From Bipolaris cookei (lineage: Eukaryota; Ascomycota; Dothideomycetes; Pleosporales; Pleosporaceae): DNA of 64,000 bases. The stretch lies in contig NRSV01000029.1 of assembly GCA_002286855.1 (NCBI GenBank), positions 832-64,831 of the forward strand, given 5' to 3'. Below the pieces are notes generated by a model, which was given only the letters and a program-made list of their open reading frames with translations, searched no databases and was not told the DNA's origin. Below, piece by piece: positions 10,295 through 21,643 of the stretch. The position numbers and the translations under genes are program-made. Each line of letters begins with the position of its first letter. The first letter of the stretch is position 1.

Positions 10295-12025
10295 ATGGCG
10301 GACCTCGCCCCTGAGAAGGCCCAGTCGGCCTCGGCACCCGCGTCTACCCTCAACTCTGGCGATAATTCCCGGGCGCCTACTCCTTCAAACGTCACGGCAG
10401 AAAAGGCTCCCGATGAGAGCTCCAAGTTCAAGACATTTTTGGGCATATTGAGAAGGTAACGTTGCACCGCTTAATCACCGTGCTCCCTCAGAAGGCTGAC
10501 TGTGTGCTGCTTGTAGGTTTATTGGCGTCTCCGACCTCGCTGCCGTCCGATTCTCTCTTCCCGCACAACTCCTCGAGCCCCGACCAAACTTGGGTACGTA
10601 GACTGGATGCCTGGCCGCGATGCAGAAGATTTGACGGGACAACAGAGTACTGGCACTATTTAGACAGGCCCGACACATTCATCAGGTCAGTGCAGTTTGC
10701 ATACTCCCATCGAGAGAGACCACTGACTCGTGCAGCATCGGAGATTCAGATGATGATCTCGGCCGCATGCTGGGATGCCTGCGCTTCTGGTTCACCAAGG
10801 ACCTGGTATGATGCACCTACAAATCCCGACGACATAGCTGACACTGGCGCAGAAATACGTCAAGGGCAAGCCATGCAAGCCCTACAACTCTACCTTGGGC
10901 GAGTTCTTCAGGGTATATGGCTGAAATAGCTTAGCATGAGGCTGCTTGCTAACTCTTGTAGTGTAACTGGAAAATCGAAGACACGCATCCTACGCTCAAG
11001 ACGCCCAACTCGGCCCCTACAAGCACTGCTAGCAGCACCAAAGGCAGTGGCAAGAAGGTGACCGTTTCCTATCTTACCGAACAGACATCACATCACCCGC
11101 CGGTTTCAGCTTTCTATGTCGATTGCCCGGAAAAGGGCATCAGTGCACGGGGATATGATCAGCTGAGCGCAAAGTTTACTGGTACGAGCGTACGTGTTGC
11201 AGCTGGGGCGCACAACTTGGGAATCTTCATCACCCTGAAGAACCGCGACAATGAGGAATATCAACTCACCCATCCAGCGGCTTACCTGGGAGGTATCCTA
11301 CGAGGTATGTGATTGCTGCTAGAATTGGCACCGACCAACTGACCGGACGAATAGGCTCCTTGAACGTCTCCGTCGCTGACAGCTGCTTCATCACCTGCCC
11401 AAAGACTAGATTGAAGGTCATCCTAGAGTATCAGGAAGAAGGCTGGCTCGGCCGGTTCCAAAATAAGGTCATGGGAGTCATCTTCAAGTATGACCCAAAT
11501 AACGACACCGTAATGAAGATCAAAGATGTTTCAGACAAAGACGTTCTTGGCCGGATAGAGGGCAGCTGGCAAGACAAGGTTTACTACACTCTTGGAAGCA
11601 AGCCCTTTTCCAAGGTCTCCGTAAGTACACTAAATAGGGTTTTGGCTGTCAGCTCTTTAACACTTGATCAGGAGAAGAACCTCATCATCGACCTCAACCC
11701 ACTTGACCCCGTCGCCAAGATTATACCGCCGATTGAGAAGCAACTTCCCAACGAGTCTCTCAAATTCTGGGATGGTGTCACAAAGGCTATAGTAGGCAGA
11801 CAATATAGTGTGGCTACGACCCTGAAGACTGAGATTGAAGAGAAGCAACGGCAAAAGGCTGCGGAGCGCAAGGCTGCTGACAAGGAGTGGCAGCCGCGAT
11901 TCTTCACCGGAGCCGTTACGCCTGTCGGCAAGCCGGACCTTACCAAAGATGGTGAGGAGGCGCTGAAAGGTCTCCACGAGGAAAATTATGACCTACCGCC
12001 AAACCAAGAATATGGTGCTTTCTAA
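10295..12025 (+). CDS. Oxysterol-binding protein homologue, Kes1/Osh4 type
   Basis: Eight exons (10295-10455, 10517-10593, 10646-10685, 10736-10805, 10853-10912, 10962-11304, 11355-11620, 11672-12025) give 456 residues. The family fingerprint EQTSHHPPVSA sits at residues 176-186. No PH domain or ankyrin repeats precede the ligand-binding domain, so this is a short Kes1-like protein. Such proteins exchange sterol for phosphatidylinositol-4-phosphate at membrane contacts and the Golgi. A low-complexity N terminus rich in Ala, Ser and Pro and a charged C-terminal helix flank the core. Exons 2-5 are only 40-77 nt; each boundary keeps phase and restores conserved sequence such as EYWHYLDRPDTFI and GRMLGCLRFWFTKDL. 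Confidence 0.92.
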
Positions 12026-12630
12026 GCGCTATTCCCTACAACAATTTGCATTTGCGGATGACAGGCGCGAACTAGACTTTGAATACCACGTCCGCTACCT
12101 CGTCCAACACGATCGCGTACGAGACATGCCACTCTCATTTGGGATTTTACCTCACATACTGGAAACGCTCTTTGTTGGTTAGAGAGGAGCATGGCTTTGT
12201 TCATGGCGTTACACATCTATTCTATACTTACTAAGGGGGCCTCGCAATCATGTGTCTTTTTGCCACGATTTTTTACGAATAGATTTCTAGACTGCCTGCC
12301 TGAAATAGGCTTTACCGTCTTCATATCCTTTTTAGTCGGGGATGTTCACCTTGAAGAAAGATATCCAAAGCAACATTCACGTCCACAAGCAACAACCACC
12401 TACAAGATTTATGGGGTCATGCTGATGTCAAGGTTTCAGATGGAAATTGGAATCCCCACGAAAGGTATAAGAAACGTATATTTGGATGGTATGTATACCA
12501 TGTGCTGATGTCTATTACTATTTGATTAGTATCACTTGGGCTCCGTATCCTTAGCGCCGTACTCCTTTCTCTCTTCTCCGATGGTCCCATCTCTGATATC
12601 CATACTCCCAGCCCTCTGACGAAAACAAAA
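12026..12630. other. Convergent intergenic region
   Basis: Lies between the 3' ends of the OSBP gene (plus) and the small secreted-protein gene (minus), so it probably holds both 3' UTRs. Open frames here lack any recognisable motif. Confidence 0.5.
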
Positions 12631-13218
12631 TCAGCATCCAACAGCAACCCCAACATCATCAATTGCAACACTCCACCCTCCATCCCCTTCAGCCCCATAC
12701 CCTTGCACCGTAACCGCAACCGTATGTCCCACACCACCCGCACTCACATCCTGCACAACTACCCTCCCCCCAACCTTCACCCACTTCTCTTGTCCCTCGC
12801 CCACCTCAACCACTCCCCCACAACTCCCCCCGTCAAGAAAAACCTCCACCCTCGCCCTTCCCTTCCCCAACTTCCCTGCCCTAACCCACGCATAACACTC
12901 CACCTCCCTCCCAACCGCCATCTCAATATACGACTGCGACAGCGTAAGCGTAGACAGGATATCCGCGCTACTATTACACGATGCGATGTACGCGGTTGCA
13001 CTGTTGTGTCCTCCGGGGTTGTCGCGCGAGAGGCTGCGCAAGGAGAAGGAGCCGGTGGCTAGGGAGAGCCATGGGGTGAGGTCGGAGGGGTTGGATTCGA
13101 AAGAGGGGTTTTGGAGGAGGTTGGTTGGGGCGCAGGAGTTGGAAAGGGGGAGGGGGGATGCAAGGGTTGGGAAGGTGGAGGTGGATATTGTTGTGAAAAG
13201 GGTTGATAGGAAGAGCAT
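12631..13218 (-). CDS. Small secreted protein with CBM-like fold
   Basis: A single exon encodes 195 residues. The first 20 or so are hydrophobic and end in a plausible signal-peptidase site (TLASPL). The mature part begins with NLLQNPSFES and DLTPW, the usual opening of galactose-binding-like or carbohydrate-binding beta-sandwich domains in fungal secreted proteins. There is no catalytic domain, and six Cys lie in the mature part. Its role is unknown; an extracellular carbohydrate-binding or effector-like function is possible but not shown. Third codon positions are strongly G/C-biased on the coding strand, which supports a real gene. Confidence 0.65.
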   Translation of the reverse strand: MLFLSTLFTTISTSTFPTLASPLPLSNSCAPTNLLQNPSFESNPSDLTPWLSLATGSFSLRSLSRDNPGGHNSATAYIASCNSSADILSTLTLSQSYIEMAVGREVECYAWVRAGKLGKGRARVEVFLDGGSCGGVVEVGEGQEKWVKVGGRVVVQDVSAGGVGHTVAVTVQGYGAEGDGGWSVAIDDVGVAVGC

Positions 13219-14725
13219 TTTTCTTGGTGGTGGTGGTGGTGGTGTTGGGTCGTTTGGAGTGTGTGGATTGAGTTTGAATTCGAGGTTGGATTGTGGAAGG
13301 TGATGGTGGTGGTCCGAGTTGTTGGGCTCTTCCCTTCTTTCCTCTGTGATCCGAGTCGAGAGTCGAAGATAAGTTGTGCTAGCGAGGTGGTTGGAGTCGA
13401 GAAATGGTGTTTTGTTAAGTCGCGCTGGTCGAACGTATTATAAGCAAGCGCAACCGAGTTGTATTTTGCAGTCCGAAATCGTTAATTTTGCCGAATAGAA
13501 GAAAAAATGTATCCGAGAGCCGTTTTTGTTGTACAAACAATAGTACAAGTGTAAAAAAAGTTCCGAGTGACGTCTTGTTGCTAGCCTAGTTTCCTTGCGG
13601 TCACCTGTTGTTGCAACTTCTCCATGTGCCTCGTCCGCGTGAGAGACAAAGAGAGAAAACCACGAGGTGCTGAAGATGACGCAAAAAAAAACAAAAGAGG
13701 AAAGAATCTCGTTTAGATGCCAAATGCAAGGAGTGGTGTGACGTCTAGGTCTATTCTAGAAAGAAAATAGGAACAAGGAAGGGAAATAGGGATAGTGAAA
13801 GAGGGACAGAAATGGATAGTAATGTAAAAACAAAGGTCCATATCTACACTCGTAAATACAACAAAATGAAACACCCACAACCCTACCCTCTCCTTTCCTT
13901 CCCTCCCGTCTATCGTACCCTACCTACAGTACGCAACTAAACAAACCCCAATCAATCACCACCTCTCCTCCCACTCAAGCAAGTCCACCCGTCTCCATCC
14001 CAAAAACAGTCAAACAACCGACCAAAAAAGGGGGACCCTACACACACTTGAAACACATTTCCATCCCAACGTCTCTCCGCCAGCAAATCCAAGATCCGCA
14101 CCTCATTTCAGCCCATTAACTAGCTTATCCATAGACACGCCAGCCTGCCAGCACGGCACCTCGTAAGCTCGCTCGCCAGCAACGGACGGCAGTAGTAGTG
14201 TCGACGCACGTACCCACGTCGGCGTGGGAGCCAATAGCGGGGTTGCCATGCCTTACTGGGGCGGGATAAGCGAGATTTATGGACTGGGGGGTGCGGCGAA
14301 TGGAAAGTGGTCGCGCCACTTATAGAGTACTTAGGGTGTGGGAAAGTCGGAGGGTGTAGGCTAGCGGTATTGCGGGTGTTCGGAGGTTTTATCTGTGGCG
14401 GACGGGGGGTTGGGGGCTGGGAAAGGGGGGACAAGGGGGGGTAAAAGTCAACGGTGTTGTTGTAATACAATATAGTAGGGTAGAGCAAGAAGCGTCGCGC
14501 AAGTATCGACTTGTAATTGAGGGTTTTGAGAAGGTAAAACTAGGTAAGCCAGATATATACAGTTAAAAAATTTAAAAAAAAACACAAGCATCTCGGCATG
14601 TACCCTATTTCCATCGTGCCGCTCGTATAAACTTTGTTCAGTGTTTGTGTTTGTGTGTCTCGATCAGAGATTTAACCAAAAAGGGTGAATTTCCGTGCGG
14701 GAAAGCCCAGTTGCATTTCTCTGAT
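13219..14725. other. Long intergenic stretch, strand-skewed
   Basis: No convincing gene. A GGT microsatellite lies at 13224-13245, just upstream of the secreted-protein start. Bases 13860-14100 are strongly C/T-rich on the plus strand. Bases 14404-14441 hold five G-runs. An A-rich tract with repeated AAAAA lies near 14560-14582. The right end is the 3' flank of the GH12 gene. Confidence 0.5.
14404..14441 (+). other. Candidate G-quadruplex tract
   Basis: Five runs of G lie within 38 bases on the plus strand, at 14404-14409, 14412-14416, 14419-14421, 14425-14430 and 14435-14441, with loops of 2-4 bases. This fits the G3+N1-7 pattern with room to spare. Folding and function are untested. Confidence 0.6.
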
Positions 14726-15568
14726 TTACCAAGCGTTGGCGGACCACTGGTTGACGGTGAACTTGGCAGGGCCACCGGTGAAAGCCTCAGTACCGAACTG
14801 GTAAGCTATCATGGCTGTTAGCATCTGCATCCTCAACAACCCGCTAATAGAAAAAACTTACTAATGAGGTTCTGGCTGGAAGCAGGGAAGCCCTTGTTGT
14901 TGGTGAGGTAGTCGAAGAAGTCTTTCATATTGGCCTTGAAGTTGTAGATGGGGCCTGAAGGAGTAACGAAGCTGTAGACCTTCATGTTGCCGTTGGGACC
15001 ATAGAAGAGTTCCCATTGGCGGCCGGCGACGTTGACCATCCCTTGCGAGGATCCAATGGGGTACACATCGTACCTACCGAGCCTGTAGTTTTCGAAAGTT
15101 AGTATATGTAATGATGGAGAGTTAGAAAGTTGGGTGATGGAAAACGTACCAGACCATGAGCTCGTAGTCACCGCTACTGGTGGGGTGGTTGATGTTGGCA
15201 GAGGTGAACAGGTCGTAAGCAACATTGCAGCGGATGTTGGAGGTGTCGTATACCCAGTAAGCCTCGGTCTCGAGGTTGCTGTACTGGCTGACGGGTTTCT
15301 TGGTGATTTGACGGCCAGAGTAAACGTAACTCTTGACGTTGTCACGGCCGCCCTGCCACTGCCAGTTGGAGGTCCACTTGGCGCCAGTCTGGCTCACGCT
15401 ATTGACATAGGTGCACTGGGAGCCAGAGGTGGCTGAGCTGCGGCCCCAGATGTTGTTGTTGAGCTCGTAACCGTTGCTGGAATAATACTCGTAGTCCTTG
15501 CAGAGGGTGGCTTGCTGTGCAGCCGTGAGGGAAGCCAGAGCACTGAGAATGAACGATACAACCTTCAT
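14726..15568 (-). CDS. Secreted GH12 endoglucanase/xyloglucanase
   Basis: Three exons (15568-15150, 15082-14862, 14814-14726) give 242 residues, the normal size for GH12. A signal peptide ends near TAAQQ at residue 18. The catalytic glutamates of the family are visible: Glu136 in YELMVW, where exon 1 ends within the Trp codon, and Glu223 in FGTEAF in the last exon. GH12 enzymes cleave beta-1,4-glucan or xyloglucan in plant cell walls by a retaining mechanism; which substrate is preferred cannot be read from the sequence. It has no CBM. It faces the AA9 gene across the transposon-rich island to the right. Confidence 0.93.
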
Positions 15569-18500
15569 GGTGGGCGGTTTATGGTCGACGGCTGATCAGC
15601 TTGGAAAGATTGTCTGTTTTGATGCGTGCTGTTCTCCCTGTGCGTATCCTCGACCTTTTGTACTTCTCCATAGTTCCCTTGAAAACCCCACATGATCTAG
15701 GATCATGACTTTAAACGGTGGGGAAAACCTCAGTGGGTCCTCATATAATTCAGTCCTCCATCAGTCGCGATGCTTCCCTAGATTCCGACGGCATCTCCAG
15801 AAGCGACCGCTCGAACAAGTTCTATCCCAGCCTCATTGGGGGGGGGTCCAACTACTCATGTGAGCAGGTCCTGGACGGAGAATTTAATATGAATCGCCAA
15901 TCACACGTCGCGTCGCTAACCCACTTGTATTGCCTGCATCGGCAAATTTGTCTCCGCACGAACAACGGCCTGGAAAACTACAGGTAATATCCTGGATATC
16001 TGCTGTCGTGTTTTCCCGACTACCGGACGTTGTTCTGAATGCGCTCAAGTTCCAGAAGCATACCCCACAATTCTACGACCGTGCTTACATGATGGCTTCC
16101 ATGTTTTTCCTGTTTCGGCAAGATTCCAGTACCACACACGTGGGCCGGGGACGATCTGCTCTTCATGTCTAGCTCTTTCCAACCTTCTAGAGTCATGTTC
16201 CTGGTTATTCGATGTTCTAAGAACCGGAATCGTTCCCGGTTTTCCTGTTTCTCAGGCGCGGTGGAAGAGGGCGGATCGGACTGAAATACCCTTCAGAGCA
16301 GTAGCTCTCTCTTGGGAGTATTGAAGGGTAAGCAGAAGGACAGCACAGATGCAGAGTTTCGGTAGCTGGAAGCAAAGCCACATGTGAGGTGATCCTATCT
16401 GATATGCGATGGACGCAAGAGTGGGGAGAGCGTTGTCACGAGGACCTCGCGAAATAGATGAAACTGATCCTCCTAGGCGCAACGGGGATGCGGGATTGGC
16501 CGCACGTCGATGCAGGAACCTACGTACCTTAATATCGAACAAGATATAGTGCCAATTTCATTAATTCTCTGAGTTATCTCCTGCACTGCAAAGGCAGTTT
16601 ACAAGCTCTTGGAAAGCTCTCTGATGTCGCATCCGCCAAGACAACAGCCCGGGCTTCTGTGCGGGGGGTCAGCACAACCCCAGCCCATAGTCACCCGCGT
16701 TGCATCATCTGACAATGTACCTCCACATAGTCTCTTCTTCACTGCCGTGGTAATTCCGTTATAAACGCTATTCTTCGACCGCAGGAAAAATTCCCCTCTG
16801 CTAATGCTTCGGCGCCGAAACGAGTATCGTAACCGCCCGAAAGACGTTGCAATCTGTAAGTACAAGTCTGCAACCCTAGTATGCTGGGGTGTGTTTCACT
16901 TACAGCCTCTTAAATGATTGTTGAACACATATATTTGCATTAGTTTCTCTGCATGCCTGTACCCGACAGATCTCCATGATATAACCCTTGTTTGCAAAGG
17001 GGCTTTGAGCACTTTGTATATAATGAATCATCTTATCAACACAAGCTCTCCCAAGCTTTTTAAATTTAGAAATCTTCTCTCTTCACGTGGTTCGGTAGTT
17101 GTGTCTTGTCTGGCGGGATAGTGAGATGATCTCAATCCCGAACAGTGGGCCCACTCTTGTGCTTTGAAACGTTTATTCCGATCTAGACTCGCTCGGTGAA
17201 GGCGTAGAGGGAGAGCTGGCTAGAGCTACTACCGAGTTGTCTTGACCCACTCTATGGGTTCATATTCGCAACGGTTTTTGTTTACTTTCGGTCTTACTGT
17301 TTGGAACAAGCTTTTTTGAGTATTTCAACCCTGCAAATGTACTTGACCCGTTGATTGCGACTAACAATCTTAATTCGACGTCTTCTGTTTTGATATATGA
17401 AGGCACTTGCAGTCCATATGGTTTCGCTAGAGTTATAGCTGGGCAGATGGAATCACTCTCTTCTCGTGCTATTGAGCTCAAGTCGCTGAGAATAATACTT
17501 ATGGCTATATCGCAAGGTGTAGCAACAGCAAACCACTGTTCTGATGTTGAGTAGTCTCTAGGCAAGGCTGATTAACCGAGATCCTATTACTTGTATCCAC
17601 GAATTGCATCTGGGCAGCGTTTATCACGGCCCATTCGACACGAGATGCTTCAATCTGAGGTAGCCTAGTGTGAATCTAGCCGAGATGAGTTGCCATGATA
17701 TTAAGCGCGCTCCACTTCTTCTATTGAGGCCAAGCTTTCCACGATATGAACGTGACGTTGTTTCTACGATTTGCTCATGCGCACTCAGAGAGACAAAATA
17801 TTAATCTATGTCCGAGAGTCGTCCTTCTCGTCTGAACTGTAGGATTTGTAGGGAGGTAACATTTCGATGTGTCTGGATGAAATGATTGCATGAGAATAAT
17901 CATACGACTATTGATATCAGCATATGGAGTTTCTTCTAGGTTGCAGGGCTTTCATTTTCGACAATCTGGCCCTCAGGAGATGCCCTTTTGTGTCCAACAT
18001 CCAGTTTAAACTCAACTTAAAATACTGGGAAGTTTATACAGAAAATATTGTTTTGCTCCACCATCTTCTTCACTCTAGCATCTCTGTATCTAGCCCATTT
18101 CCTGAATAACAACCAACCAAAAACCCTTTATCGCAATACTACTCCTCATCCACAATGCTATCGTCTCCAATAACTAATCCATAGCCCCTACCTAAACAAT
18201 AATCTCCCAACACTTTTATCCCTATCCCCAATATGACCTGACCACGGAATTGCTACGGTGCTATTACCAGTACCAATAGTTTTACATACATATACTGTGA
18301 TCTGACTATATTAGATGACCCCGGGCGCTTACGTGGCCTGTGTGTACACTTTGGGATTCTTATAATTTACTGGCGTGATATACCTATGCATCCCATCCAG
18401 AATCGCAATGGAGACATAGTATAAACCTGTCTTACGGCAATAGTGTCATGCCTGGGTTCTTCGTGGCAAGGTCACTTACCTGCCGGTACTGCTTGTCTTC

Positions 18501-18829
18501 GCGTTGAACACCTTATATCTCCTGGCGCCCCTGTAGCATCTCTGATAATGGGTGCCTAGCAGGATTGTTTTTGTGAGTGTTCGAGATTGGTGCCAGTATA
18601 TCAACCTGGATAAATGTCTTTCTTGTTAAATGTCGGACCTACCATCGTCACACACAATGCAGTGAGCGTTTCATACTGACCCTGAGTTGTGTGCTGTTCA
18701 CCATGCATCATTGAGCAAGTTCTCAAGTTATTGCTAGGGATGGGGGATATATTTACGTTGGGATCAGTAATTTTTATTGCATATAGTGTGCTTGAAGTCC
18801 GGGTTGGATCTCTGTGGTTGCGAACCTAG
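15569..18829. other. Gene-poor region, left part of island
   Basis: More than 3 kb without a convincing gene. It begins with the GH12 promoter. Open frames are short (at most about 100 codons) and unsupported. A possible NACHT-type relic lies at 16395-16542. From about 16.9 kb the DNA is AT-rich with many TpA steps, as expected for old RIP-affected repeats. Confidence 0.55.
16395..16542 (-). pseudogene. Possible NACHT/NLR fragment
   Basis: The minus-strand translation contains SRGPRDNALPTLASIAYQI, which resembles the segment after the Walker A region in fungal NACHT proteins (GASFFFSR...TLAYQLA). The expected hydrophobic FFF stretch just before it is read in the neighbouring frame, suggesting small indels. 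No P-loop is seen upstream. Only about 50 residues are involved, so the call is weak; chance resemblance is possible. Confidence 0.25.
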
Positions 18830-19252
18830 TGTTACGAACCTGAAGGGAGGAGGCACGGCGGTTAAGTTAAGAAGCATCGACGACCAGTCGACCCAGCCAT
18901 ATGTAACGCGGGGGCACGTATCACGTGACCTCCTCGGTGGCGCATGCCCGAGGAAAGGTCTTGGCAGACTCCTCGTACATAAGCCACCGAGGAATAGTCC
19001 TCGCACATAAGCCACCGAGGAATACTCGGGCTCCTCTGACCGAGGGTTACGAGCATCAAAAGTATATAGTAATAGGCATCGAACCCCTAGGGCTCGATGT
19101 GTTCAACTTAAGTTACGAGTACAAGTACAATATACGAGTTACTTGCAGAAACACTGTTCATACCACCCTGTCACTTCATCCGCGAAAACCAACCCAAGAG
19201 TCTTGACACCAGAAGTCTTATATTACTTCCACTCAAGATCCTACTCTTAACA
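18830..19252 (+). mobile_element. Solo LTR with 5-bp target-site duplication
   Basis: The 423-bp element starts TGTTACG and ends TTAACA, giving short inverted termini TGTTA/TAACA. It is flanked on both sides by CCTAG (18825-18829 and 19253-19257), the 5-bp duplication expected of LTR-retrotransposon integration. No internal gag/pol sequence is present, so it is a solo LTR left by recombination between two LTRs. It contains two tandem 28-bp units. A truncated relative lies at 3636-3944. Confidence 0.85.
18970..19025. repeat. Tandem 28-bp repeat inside the LTR
   Basis: Two adjacent units, 18970-18997 and 18998-19025, differ at two positions. Each contains CATAAGCCACCGAGGAATA, and a shorter related CCTCGGTGG lies upstream near 18932. 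Tandem motifs in LTR U3 regions can bind transcription factors; this is inference. Confidence 0.8.
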
Positions 19253-19257
19253 CCTAG

Positions 19258-20006
19258 TTTCTAGCCTTGACTATAGGTTTTATCCCTGTCTCCCAGCTAT
19301 GCTGGGCTTTTGCAGATATCATATAGTGGGTTAGGTTTTATCACACCAAAAAATGCTAGAATAGCTAGCCTTTCCTCATGAGAATTTTCTGCAATAAATT
19401 ATAACTTAGAAGCTGCCCCTTTTATTTATCGCGGTTGTTTGAATGTGATCCCCTTCTGCCGATCCAAATCAAGCCCTTCTCAGTCATGAGCTCTTTTCTA
19501 CTTGAGCAGTCCACCTGCGTCCTTGCAAATTGAGCTTGAGTTCGGTAGGTCGAAACAAAGACTATGCACGGGAGACCTTTGATAGAAAAGAACCCATTAG
19601 TTTGGTTATATAAAATGAATATTAATCTAGACAAACTCTCCTGATAATTCTGCAAAATGAGCTTGGTAGTGTTTTCATAGCGTCCATAGTACATAGGTAG
19701 AAGACGTGTTAGTGCTTTCTGAAAGTCATTTGTTATTGATCTGCTTTCTCAACAAGACCATTGTCTGATATTGAGTCAATCAAGAAGTGAAACAAACCAT
19801 GGACATTCCTGTGTCATTTGTTGCTAGAGCACAAACGCAGCCTAAAGTTTACTTTCGGCTTCCAATGCGTGCATAAGGAACAGGACGATTTTGCTATGTT
19901 ACAGTGAACTTGTAAAATGTGAAAAGCCAGATGCCGCTTGTGCAGATATCTGGAGTGAGCCCCATGAGAGTTTGACCGACACTCGAAGGCAGCAACCGCG
20001 TATATA
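19258..20006. other. Spacer between solo LTR and Tc1/mariner copy
   Basis: AT-rich DNA with no supported gene. A 90-codon minus-strand frame near 19422-19694 has no recognisable motif and lies in low-GC sequence. Confidence 0.5.
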
Positions 20007-21641
20007 CGGAGGTGCTTGTCAATAGTTTGGGCCCCCCTTGTCGGAGGGTTATAGACACTATCCCGAATTCGGCAGTTGCTCCGATTGTACGTGGCCTCTG
20101 CTCACATCACAAAGCGATCGCTTTTGACAAACTACCCAACGCTTTTTATCAAATTCAAGCCTCACAATGCATTATAGTGCTGCGACTCGTGCTCTTGTTG
20201 TTTCTCTTAAAGCAACAGGAAAAGGCAATGGCGAGATAACCGACTTAACGGGTATAGAGAAGCGTACGCTTAATAAGATATATGCCCGAGCGATTGAGCG
20301 TGGATTTGACCCTGCTGAACGTCCACTCAATCTTCGGGACGAGCATGTACAAGATGCACCTCGATCTGGCCGTCCGTCAAAGCAGACCACGAATACATCT
20401 TCTGCTGTAGTGCTTACAGTACGCCGTGATCGCTATGGAAGGGAGAAATCGTGTACTGACATTGCTGGTATGCTCAGAGAAAAAGGAATCGAGGTCTCAA
20501 CAAGCACTGTATGTCGTATGCTCAAGAAAGCTGGGTTCAGGAAGACGAAACCGACAAGGAAGCCTGGGTTGACGAGGCAGATGCGGGAGGATCGACTTAA
20601 GTGGTGTTTAGAGCATAAAGACTGGACTCTCGAAGACTGGAAGAATGTAATTTGGTCAGACGAGACGAGTGTTGTATTGCTCCATCGATGAGGTGGCTAT
20701 CGTGTATGGCGTAAGGCTGATGGAGCTTTTGTAAGAAGCTGTATTCGAGAGCGTTGGAGAGGCTGTTCTGAGTTTATGTTCTGGACATGTTTCTCCTACG
20801 ACAAGAAGGGGCCATGCCATTGCTAAATGCTTAGGGCAAAGAAAGACAAATAAAAGGTTGATAAAGAGACAGAGGAGATGAATAAGAACTTTGAGCCGCT
20901 AATGAAAGAGCAATGGGAGCTTAATAACAGTATGCGTCGACTTAATCTACGAGCAGTATCTGGCCGAAAGCCTCAGTGGCGATGGAATCAGAGAAATGGT
21001 AAGCTAGCTCGCGGTAGAGGTTCTGGAATTGATCGGTATCGCTATCAAAAAACGATTCTTCAACCAAAGCTACGGCCCCTTGCGCAGCAGTGCGAAAGCA
21101 CTCAGCTAGGAACGATTGTACAGGAAGACAAAGCTCGATAAAATGAGCACCACGCTCAGGAGCTAATATATAACCTACACGGTGTTACGAAGCTTCTTTG
21201 GCCAGGTAATTCGCCAGACTTAAACGCAATTGAGCCGTGCTGACCATGGATGAAGAGAAGAACTACGAGGACGGGCGCGCTAAAGAGCAGAGCGGAAAAT
21301 ATTTAGGCATGGGCGCAGTTTTGGAAGGAGTTGCCTCATGAAAAGATTCAGGCGTTAATTGAGCGTATCCCTATACACATACAAAAGATAATTGAGCTTA
21401 AGGGCGGTAATGAGTACAGAGAGGGTAGAGGTGCTGGTCAATTCCGTGCTGCTGCTGCTGCTCTATCAACTGATCCTGAATGGGAGGATCTTTGGTAAAG
21501 CTTCAAGTAGTTACAGGTGATAATATTGAGCTTTGCACTGTGTTGCCCACTAAGCTGATCGGACAAGTGACCTAATTTGGAAAAAGTGGGCTATAGCCCT
21601 CTGACAGGGGGGTAGGCCCAAACTTTTGACAGGCACCTCCG
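20007..21641 (+). mobile_element. Complete but inactivated Tc1/mariner element
   Basis: The 1635-bp element has imperfect terminal inverted repeats of about 50 bp. The left end starts CGGAGGTGCTTGTCAA and the right end, read inverted, starts CGGAGGTGCCTGTCAA. It is flanked by TA on both sides (20005-20006 and 21642-21643), the usual target duplication. It contains one transposase frame with in-frame stops. The ends look intact enough to be mobilised by a transposase supplied in trans, if one exists. Confidence 0.92.
20167..21498 (+). pseudogene. Tc1/mariner transposase with six nonsense codons
   Basis: One reading frame of 444 codons spans the element from ATG 20167 to a stop at 21496. It is interrupted by TGA 20689, TAA 20824, TAA 20851, TAA 21139, TGA 21241 and TAG 21304. 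There is no frameshift. The HTH region, WSDETSVV (first catalytic Asp) and NSPDLNAIEP (last Asp of the DDD/E triad) are recognisable, followed by the usual C-terminal helices. The stops fit CAA, CGA or TGG codons hit by C:G to T:A changes, the pattern left by repeat-induced point mutation. It encodes no active enzyme. Confidence 0.9.
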
Positions 21642-21643
21642 TA

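Noticed and set aside
17260..17565. 101-codon minus-strand frame in the AT-rich island
   Set aside because: No recognisable domain, no good upstream context, and it lies in DNA that looks like mutated repeats.
19070..19090. tRNA B-box match (reverse complement of ggcatcgaacc)
   Set aside because: No A box or cloverleaf around it; it lies inside the LTR shared by two loci.
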